A stretch of 10,588 bases of DNA from Prevotellaceae bacterium (GTDB lineage Bacteria; Bacteroidota; Bacteroidia; Bacteroidales; UBA932), in NCBI GenBank assembly GCA_031257655.1, contig JAIROF010000234.1, forward strand, positions 1-10,588. Direction: 5' to 3'. The notes beneath the pieces are model-generated. The model saw nothing but the letters and a program-made list of their open reading frames with translations. It ran no database searches and had not been told where the DNA came from. This document shows, piece after piece, positions 5,880-10,588 of this stretch (the first letter of the stretch is position 1; each line of letters opens with the position of its first letter). The translations under genes were made by a program, and so were the position numbers.

Positions 5880-7898
5880 ATGAAAATTTTCCGCGCCCCA
5901 TGCTGCATTCTGCGTTCTGCATGCTGCATTCCTCTTCGCATTCTGCATTCTGCATTCTGCATTCTGCGTTCTGCATTCTGCATTCCTCTTCGCATTTTGC
6001 ATGCTGCATTTATACTTGCTTTCCTCTCCGGCTGCGCCCGAAACGCCCCGCTTGACGTCGCATCGGCGCAGAAAAAATATACCGAAATGCAGCATGGCAT
6101 TGCTGCGGGCTGGAACACGTGGGATACCCGCTCGGTGTTGCGCCACGTTTTGTTGCCCCACGGCCTTGCCGTGGATATTCATTTGGCCACGCCCGACGGC
6201 AGGCGCGCCGACCGCTTTTTTATCGGCAACCGCGAACCCGGCTCGGCGCAAATGCGCCCCGGAGCGCACAGCTACGACGGCTACTACACCGACGTCTCCG
6301 CCTCGTGGAACGGACTGAGCCTCCGCGTAGAGAGCGGCGCAGACAGCCTCGCCAACGTCATTCTGATAGCGCCGCAGCCCGGCAGCAGGAAAGGCGGAAA
6401 GGTAATCATTTCCCTTAAATCGCTCTGGCAGCGCGAATGCTGGTTTACGGTCGAAAAAAATACCTTCCAAATCCAAACCCTTTGGCAAAACCTGAAAATC
6501 AGCGGAAATGCCGATGGGAAATTTATTGAGCAAAAGGGTAACGAAATAACCCTGTCGGCCGACGAGCCGGTGGTGGTAAACATTGGAACGGGCTACAGCC
6601 CGAGCGATGCACAAAAATACATGGCGGAGCGCTACGCTAACTTTACGGGCAAAAACCGAACAAAATACGGCGATGCTTACGACGAATACAACGCCATGCA
6701 AAACGTGCTGGGCTGGGACAACATTTACGACCCCACGATTGACCGCGTTATTACGCCCGTGTCGAGGATTTGGAACGTAGGCTGGAGCAACAACAAGGAC
6801 TTGGGCGGCTTTGTGCTGTTCTGCTGGGATACCTACTTTGCCTCGATGATGCTCTCCACCGATAGCCGCGAGCTGGCCTACGCCAACGCCGTAGAAATCA
6901 CGCGCGGAATTACCGAAGCCGGCTTTGTGCCGAACTTTTACACCGAAACCGGCTACAAAAGCCGCGACCGCTCGCAGCCGCCGGTCGGCTCGCTGGCGGC
7001 GTGGAGCATCTACCAAAAGTATAAGGAAAAGTGGTTTCTGGAGCTGCTCTACAGCGACTTGCTCAGGTGGAACCGCTGGTGGGACAGGGCGCGGCAAGCC
7101 AACGGCCTGCTCTGCTGGGGAAGCTCGCCCTACGAGCCGGTAACCTACCGATACTGGGAGCTGGTAGGCGTGAACGAAACCTACGGCGGAGCCTTAGAGT
7201 CGGGATTGGACAACTCGCCGATGTACGACAACGTGCCCTTTGATACCGCTACCCACCTGCAAAAGCTCAACGATGTGGGCTTGAGCAGCCTCTACGTGAT
7301 GGACTGCAACCTGCTGGCTAAAATTGCCGAAGAGCTGGGGCAAAAGCGCGATGCAAATGAGCTGCGGAAAAGAGCCAAAAAATACGCCGAAAACCTGCAA
7401 ACGCTCTGGGACGCACAAAACGCCTTTTACTACAACCGGCGCACAGACACAAAGGAGCTTAACCGCCGGACTTCGCCCACCAACTTTTACCCGCTTCTGG
7501 CCGGCGTGCCCACCAGCGAGCAGGCGGAGGCAATGCTCGAAAAGCATTTGCTCAACCCGCAGGAGTTCTGGGGCGAATGGGTAATCCCCGCCACCCCCCG
7601 CTGCGACAGCGCTTTTGCCGACAACACCTACTGGCGCGGGCGCATCTGGGCGCCGCTTAACTTCCTCGTTTACCTTGGCCTGCGCGGCTACGACACGCCG
7701 AAAATCAACGACGCAAGAAAGCAGCTCGCCGCAAAATCGCGCAGCCTACTCCTAAAATCTTGGACGTCAAACGGATATGTCTTTGAAAACTACAACGCCA
7801 CTACCGGACAAGGCGACGACAAGACGAACAGCGATAAGTTTTACCACTGGGGAGCCCTGCTCGGATTTATTGACCTGATGGAGCAGGGGTACTACTAA
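5880..7898 (+). CDS. GH63-like six-hairpin glycosidase, predicted lipoprotein
   Basis: A 672-aa protein. The ATG at 5880 (MKIFRAP) is chosen over an in-frame ATG at 5832, which would add 16 polar residues before the signal. The leader is unusually long, 51 residues of repeat-derived sequence, ending in a lipobox LSGC (C52), so the enzyme is probably membrane-anchored. Residues about 55-290 look like an N-terminal beta-rich domain; from about 300 the (alpha/alpha)6 barrel shows GH63/YgjK-type signatures: CWDTYFAS (315-322), ESGLDNSP (440-447), YWRGRIWAPLNF and FENYNATTGQG (from 635), then FYHWGALLGF. By analogy with GH63, D444 and E636 are candidate general acid and base; this is inference. 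GH63 members cleave alpha-glucosides and related substrates with inversion. It lies between the two GH106 paralogues in the same orientation, so it probably acts on the same glycan. Fold and broad family are confident, specificity is not. Confidence 0.88.
   Translation: MKIFRAPCCILRSACCIPLRILHSAFCILRSAFCIPLRILHAAFILAFLSGCARNAPLDVASAQKKYTEMQHGIAAGWNTWDTRSVLRHVLLPHGLAVDIHLATPDGRRADRFFIGNREPGSAQMRPGAHSYDGYYTDVSASWNGLSLRVESGADSLANVILIAPQPGSRKGGKVIISLKSLWQRECWFTVEKNTFQIQTLWQNLKISGNADGKFIEQKGNEITLSADEPVVVNIGTGYSPSDAQKYMAERYANFTGKNRTKYGDAYDEYNAMQNVLGWDNIYDPTIDRVITPVSRIWNVGWSNNKDLGGFVLFCWDTYFASMMLSTDSRELAYANAVEITRGITEAGFVPNFYTETGYKSRDRSQPPVGSLAAWSIYQKYKEKWFLELLYSDLLRWNRWWDRARQANGLLCWGSSPYEPVTYRYWELVGVNETYGGALESGLDNSPMYDNVPFDTATHLQKLNDVGLSSLYVMDCNLLAKIAEELGQKRDANELRKRAKKYAENLQTLWDAQNAFYYNRRTDTKELNRRTSPTNFYPLLAGVPTSEQAEAMLEKHLLNPQEFWGEWVIPATPRCDSAFADNTYWRGRIWAPLNFLVYLGLRGYDTPKINDARKQLAAKSRSLLLKSWTSNGYVFENYNATTGQGDDKTNSDKFYHWGALLGFIDLMEQGYY
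5905..6012. repeat. 108-bp TGCATTC array coding an extended lipoprotein signal peptide
   Basis: The array parses without remainder into twelve 7-bp units and two copies of a 12-bp variant, GCATTCCTCTTC (5926-5937, 5980-5991), 54 bp apart. The core is four perfect GCATTCT units (5938-5965). The two halves share the order GCATTCT/GCGTTCT followed by the 12-mer, suggesting a segmental duplication. The 36 encoded residues cycle through CILHSAF with variants CILRSAF and CIPLR. Confidence 0.9.
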
Positions 7899-7902
7899 GC
7901 GG

Positions 7903-7920
7903 CGGCTTTATGCTAAGCCG
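7903..7920 (+). terminator. Stem-loop just after the GH63-like gene
   Basis: CGGCTT (7903-7908) pairs perfectly with AAGCCG (7915-7920) around a 6-nt loop, starting 4 nt after the stop codon. No T-tract follows, so it is either a weak terminator or a 3'-end stabilising hairpin. Confidence 0.4.
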
Positions 7921-7930
7921 AATGAATTAA

Positions 7931-8006
7931 CTCATGTTACGCAGAAAAAATTTTCAGCGACGAAATAGCGATGATGCGTAATGCACAGCTATATGCGTAA
8001 CATGAG
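7931..8006. repeat. 13-bp perfect inverted repeat flanking a 50-bp core
   Basis: CTCATGTTACGCA (7931-7943) is the exact complement of TGCGTAACATGAG (7994-8006). A further direct copy of TGCGTAA occurs inside at 7975-7981. The unit occupies half of the 168-bp gap between the GH63-like gene and GH106 B and has no coding potential. It may be a small mobile or REP-like element, or a regulator-binding region with paired half-sites. Confidence 0.65.
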
Positions 8007-8031
8007 CTATTTATTTAAAATCACTTAGCCA

Positions 8032-8063
8032 CAAAAATCCAAAATCCCAAAAATCCAAAATCC
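8032..8063. repeat. Perfect 16-bp tandem duplication immediately before GH106 B
   Basis: Two adjacent identical copies of CAAAAATCCAAAATCC end 3 bp before the ATG at 8067. The unit is itself made of AAAATCC heptamers with one added base, i.e. a second repeat family of period 7-8. It occupies the ribosome-binding region, so translation must start from an A-rich, SD-less leader. Confidence 0.75.
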
Positions 8064-8066
8064 ACA

Positions 8067-10562
8067 ATGAAGCGCATCTTTCTTATTTTACCTTTTACCT
8101 TTTGCATTTTGCAATCCCGCGTAGCATTTTCGCAGGAGACGCTGCAAACCTTAGCGGAAAAATTCGCCGCACCGCCCATGGAGTACCGCCCCAACGTGTG
8201 GTGGCACTGGCTCGGCAGCAACTTTACCGAGCAGGGCATTACGAAAGACTTGGAGGCGATGGCGGAGAGCGGTATCGGCGGGGCGTGCATCTTCAACATC
8301 GCCTCGTCGGTGCAGGAGAGCCATTTCCCGATGGCAAACCTGCCCTTCCCCGAGCAGACCTTCCGCAGCCCGGCCTACTGGAGCGCAATGCGGCACGCCA
8401 TGAAGGAGGCCAAACGCCTCAACCTCGCCATGGGGCTGCACGGCACGCCGGGCTACGCCACCACCGGCGGCCCCTGGATTTCGGAGGAGCGCGGCATGAA
8501 GGCTATTATCAGCAGCAAAACCTCCGTTGTGGGCGGAAAAGCGGTCGAAGTAGCGCTGCCAAAGCCCGAGCTGCCCGAATTTGTTGGCTACGATTCGCGC
8601 TATTTGCCCGGATACAAGCCGCACAAGGCAACCCTGTACTGGGACATTACCGTGATGGCGGTGCCCGAAAAGGAGAACGCTACGGTGGATGATGTGCTTG
8701 AGCTCAACCGGCTGCTTGACGAAAACGGAACGCTGAAGTGGAACGCCCCGGCCGGACGCTGGACGGTTTACCGCTACGGCTACGCGCCCACGATGGCGCA
8801 CCCGCACCCCTTGCCCGACGACATTATAGGCCGAGCCTGGGAGGTGGATAAAATGAGCCGCGAGGACAACACCTACCACTGGAACCAGCTGCTGGAGCCG
8901 CTCAAAGAAAATATCGGCGAATACTTCGGCGCTACGTTTCAGTACATTTGGGTGGACAGCTACGAAAGCGGCTACCAGAACTGGACAAAAGATTTTCGCG
9001 AGCAGTTCCGCCGCCTCAAAAACTACGATGTGCTGCGCTGGATAGCGCTTTTTCAGCACCGCACAGGAAAGGCGCTGGAGCACAAGTTCAACGCCTGGAC
9101 AAACAACAAGCTGCAAACGGATTTGCCCGAATTTCAGCAATTCTTGAGCGATTACGACGACGTGGTCAACCGCCTCTACATGGACAACGGGTTTGCCGTG
9201 GCCAAGGAGATGCTGCACGCCCACGGCCTGAAGCTCTACTGGGAGCCCTACGGCGGGCCATTCTCAAACTACGAGGGCGCGGCCATGGCCGACGTGCCGG
9301 CGGATGAATTTTGGTCGTCGCAGGATTACGTATACCCGAATCCACATTCGCAGCGCGCCGCCGTGCAGTACGGCAAGCGCATTGTGGCGGCAGAAGCCTT
9401 TACCGGCGCGCCCATCTTTAGCGCCTACACCGAAACGCCCGCCTTCCTCAAGCACACGGCCGACGGCGGCTTTGCCCAGGGGTTGAACCTGTATTTTCTG
9501 CACCACTGGGTGCACCAGCCTTTTGACGACAAGTACCAGCCCGGACTTGGAATGGGCTGGTGGGGAACGCACTTCAGCCGCTTCCAGACCTGGTATAAGG
9601 AAAGCCGCACGTTTTTTACCTACCTCGCTCGCTGCCAGCTCCTGCTGCAGCAGGGAAGCCTTGTCCCGAAGCGCGAGGAGGAGGACTACAGCCGCTCGTT
9701 TTGCTACACGCGCCGCGTAACCCCGGAGGCTGATATTTACTTCGTCGCCAATCCGTTTGGCGAAAAGCTGGAAACGTTTGCTTTGGCCGCCAAAAGCGGC
9801 GCTCCCTGCCTCTGGAACGCCTACACGGGAAAAATTGAGCCGGCAAACAGCTACGTCCGAAAAGGAGATTCGATTTTCGTAACGCTGAACTTGGAAAAAG
9901 ACCATTCGGTGTTTATAGTAATGCAGAATGCAGAATGCAAAATGCCGAATGCGGCCGGCAAAGCGCCGAGTGCGGCCGGCAAAGCGCCGAATGCCGCATG
10001 TAAAATGCAGCTTGACGGGGCATGGAGCGTAACGTTCTACCCGAAGCTCGCCCGGCCGTTTACGAAAAAGCTGCCGCAGCTGATCGACTTTAGCCGGCAA
10101 AGCGATGAAAAGCTGAAGTACTTTTCGGGAACGGCGGTCTATGAGAAGAATTTTAAATGCAAAATGCAGCCCGAAAAATGCCAAATGATTTTGGACTTAG
10201 GCGCCGTTTACGATATGGCAACCGTTGAGGTTAATGGAAAGGAAGTCGGCGTGCTGTGGTTTCCGCCTTTCAGGATAGACCTTGCGGGCTACGTGAAAGC
10301 GGGGACAAACACCCTTAAAATTAGCGTAACAAACACCTGGGCAAACCGCCTAATCGGCGACGAGCAGCATCCCGCCGACTTTGAGTGGGGAACCGACCGC
10401 GACAAAGAGGGGCGCGCCATGAAAGCATTTCCCGACTGGTTTTTACGCAACGAGCCGCGCGCGGAGCAGGGGCGCAAAACGTTTAATGTCTGGTATTACT
10501 ACCGCAAGGATTCGCCGCTGCTCCCGGCAGGCTTGCTGGGGCCGGTGACGGTGGGCATGTAA
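8067..10562 (+). CDS. GH106 family alpha-L-rhamnosidase homologue B, secreted
   Basis: An 831-aa paralogue of GH106 A. The signal peptide begins MKRIFLILPF and ends with VAFS before QETLQ, the same mature N terminus as A. GH106 segments are WWHWLGSNFTEQGITKDLEA, IWVDSYE (294-300), YWEPYGG (391-397) and VAAEAFTG (440-447); E393 and E443 are candidate catalytic glutamates by comparison with A (inference). A repeat-built linker (619-650, Ala/Lys/Pro-rich) leads to the C-terminal sugar-binding beta-sandwich (GTAVYE 688-693, VEVNGKEVGVLW, LIGDEQ). Differences from A cluster in the region between the first barrel strands (an insert around residues 70-95, SSVQESHFPM) and in the linker, so the two may prefer different rhamnosides. 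The start is fixed by the signal peptide; there is no Shine-Dalgarno sequence. The gene is complete; the stop TAA at 10560-10562 abuts another heptamer tract. Confidence 0.92.
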   Translation: MKRIFLILPFTFCILQSRVAFSQETLQTLAEKFAAPPMEYRPNVWWHWLGSNFTEQGITKDLEAMAESGIGGACIFNIASSVQESHFPMANLPFPEQTFRSPAYWSAMRHAMKEAKRLNLAMGLHGTPGYATTGGPWISEERGMKAIISSKTSVVGGKAVEVALPKPELPEFVGYDSRYLPGYKPHKATLYWDITVMAVPEKENATVDDVLELNRLLDENGTLKWNAPAGRWTVYRYGYAPTMAHPHPLPDDIIGRAWEVDKMSREDNTYHWNQLLEPLKENIGEYFGATFQYIWVDSYESGYQNWTKDFREQFRRLKNYDVLRWIALFQHRTGKALEHKFNAWTNNKLQTDLPEFQQFLSDYDDVVNRLYMDNGFAVAKEMLHAHGLKLYWEPYGGPFSNYEGAAMADVPADEFWSSQDYVYPNPHSQRAAVQYGKRIVAAEAFTGAPIFSAYTETPAFLKHTADGGFAQGLNLYFLHHWVHQPFDDKYQPGLGMGWWGTHFSRFQTWYKESRTFFTYLARCQLLLQQGSLVPKREEEDYSRSFCYTRRVTPEADIYFVANPFGEKLETFALAAKSGAPCLWNAYTGKIEPANSYVRKGDSIFVTLNLEKDHSVFIVMQNAECKMPNAAGKAPSAAGKAPNAACKMQLDGAWSVTFYPKLARPFTKKLPQLIDFSRQSDEKLKYFSGTAVYEKNFKCKMQPEKCQMILDLGAVYDMATVEVNGKEVGVLWFPPFRIDLAGYVKAGTNTLKISVTNTWANRLIGDEQHPADFEWGTDRDKEGRAMKAFPDWFLRNEPRAEQGRKTFNVWYYYRKDSPLLPAGLLGPVTVGM
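8090..8130. repeat. TGCATTT heptamer tract coding the signal peptide of GH106 B
   Basis: Four units in register (ACCTTTT, ACCTTTT, GCATTTT, GCAATCC, 8090-8117), a 6-bp interruption, then one more GCATTTT (8124-8130). It encodes PFTFCILQ and the AF before the cleavage site. It is the most degenerate of the four signal-peptide tracts. Confidence 0.75.
9920..10010. repeat. 13-unit RAATGCA array coding the interdomain linker of GH106 B
   Basis: Thirteen 7-bp units keep perfect register over 91 bp although their sequence drifts from AATGCAG to GC-rich CCGGCAA and AGCGCCG. A 20-bp stretch is repeated exactly 21 bp apart (9950-9969 and 9971-9990), so part of the array has duplicated as a supercycle. 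It encodes QNAECKMPNAAGKAPSAAGK and a further cycle. The orientation is opposite to the signal-peptide tract. Confidence 0.85.
10155..10168. repeat. Two AAATGCA units in the C-terminal domain of GH106 B
   Basis: Two perfect AAATGCA units encode KCKMQ at the position matching the four-unit tract in GH106 A (5295-5322). A degenerate AAATGCC follows at 10176-10182. Too short to be convincing alone; the matched location in both paralogues supports it. Confidence 0.5.
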
Positions 10563-10588
10563 ATGCAGAATGCAGAATGCAGAATGCA
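10561..10588. repeat. Perfect heptamer array abutting the GH106 B stop codon, cut by the window end
   Basis: AAATGCA followed by three perfect GAATGCA units, beginning inside the TAA stop codon (10560-10562) and running to the last base. An ATG (10563-10565) immediately follows the stop, in frame with it, and the array is open. It is the most uniform array in the window, with the tract probably continuing beyond it. Confidence 0.85.

Noticed and set aside
5905..6012. CRISPR array
   Set aside because: The units are 7 bp, contiguous and degenerate with no spacers, and lie inside a coding sequence.
5859..7097. 412-aa open frame on the minus strand
   Set aside because: It is wholly antisense to the GH63-like gene, matches no motif I recognise, and its C-terminal part is only the reverse reading of the heptamer array. 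Codon bias of the GC-rich plus-strand gene explains the openness.
8151..10184. Two long minus-strand open frames (357 and 306 aa) opposite GH106 B
   Set aside because: They lie opposite a clear GH106 gene with a signal peptide and conserved motifs; their translations are low-complexity and unlike known families.

Overview
The window looks like chromosomal DNA of a member of the Bacteroidota. None of the start codons has a clear Shine-Dalgarno sequence, TAnnTTTG-type -7 boxes lie upstream of two transcription units, and the coding content is typical of a polysaccharide utilization locus: secreted glycosidases, including two GH106 alpha-L-rhamnosidase homologues. The phylum is an inference; nothing here fixes a genus. 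No SusC/SusD pair, regulator, tRNA, rRNA or CRISPR is visible.

Layout. (1) 42-1820 (+): secreted six-hairpin (alpha/alpha-barrel) glycosidase of uncertain family. (2) 1821-3254: an AT-richer, non-glycosidase island. It holds a roughly 260-bp imperfect palindrome (1912-2172) and a minus-strand toxin-antitoxin-like pair: a 57-aa putative antitoxin (2954-2781) overlapping by 17 bp a 198-aa GNAT acetyltransferase (2797-2201). (3) 3255-5747 (+): GH106 homologue A. (4) 5880-7898 (+): GH63-like lipoprotein glycosidase. (5) 8067-10562 (+): GH106 homologue B, a paralogue of A. The four glycosidases are co-oriented and all carry export signals, so they probably act together outside the cytoplasm on a rhamnose-containing glycan: GH106 enzymes remove alpha-L-rhamnose and the six-hairpin enzymes remove other (perhaps gluco- or manno-configured) residues. 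The substrate is an inference.

The most unusual feature is a dispersed, degenerate heptanucleotide repeat (consensus TGCATTY; reverse complement RAATGCA) that runs through the genes. Seven is coprime to three and the unit contains no stop in any of the six frames. A tract therefore encodes the same seven-residue cycle whatever its phase: hydrophobic (CILHSAF/CILHFAF) on one strand and polar (ECRMQNA/KCKMQNA) on the other. All four glycosidase signal peptides are built from the TGCATTY orientation. Both GH106 interdomain linkers, a loop in both C-terminal beta-sandwich domains and the tail after the last stop codon use the opposite orientation. This looks like a repeat family repeatedly co-opted as protein-coding material, with orientation matched to what the peptide must do. 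Copy-number changes could also switch reading frame. Other repeats (a 13-bp inverted pair, a 16-bp tandem duplication, a 10-bp tandem repeat) occupy the intergenic gaps.
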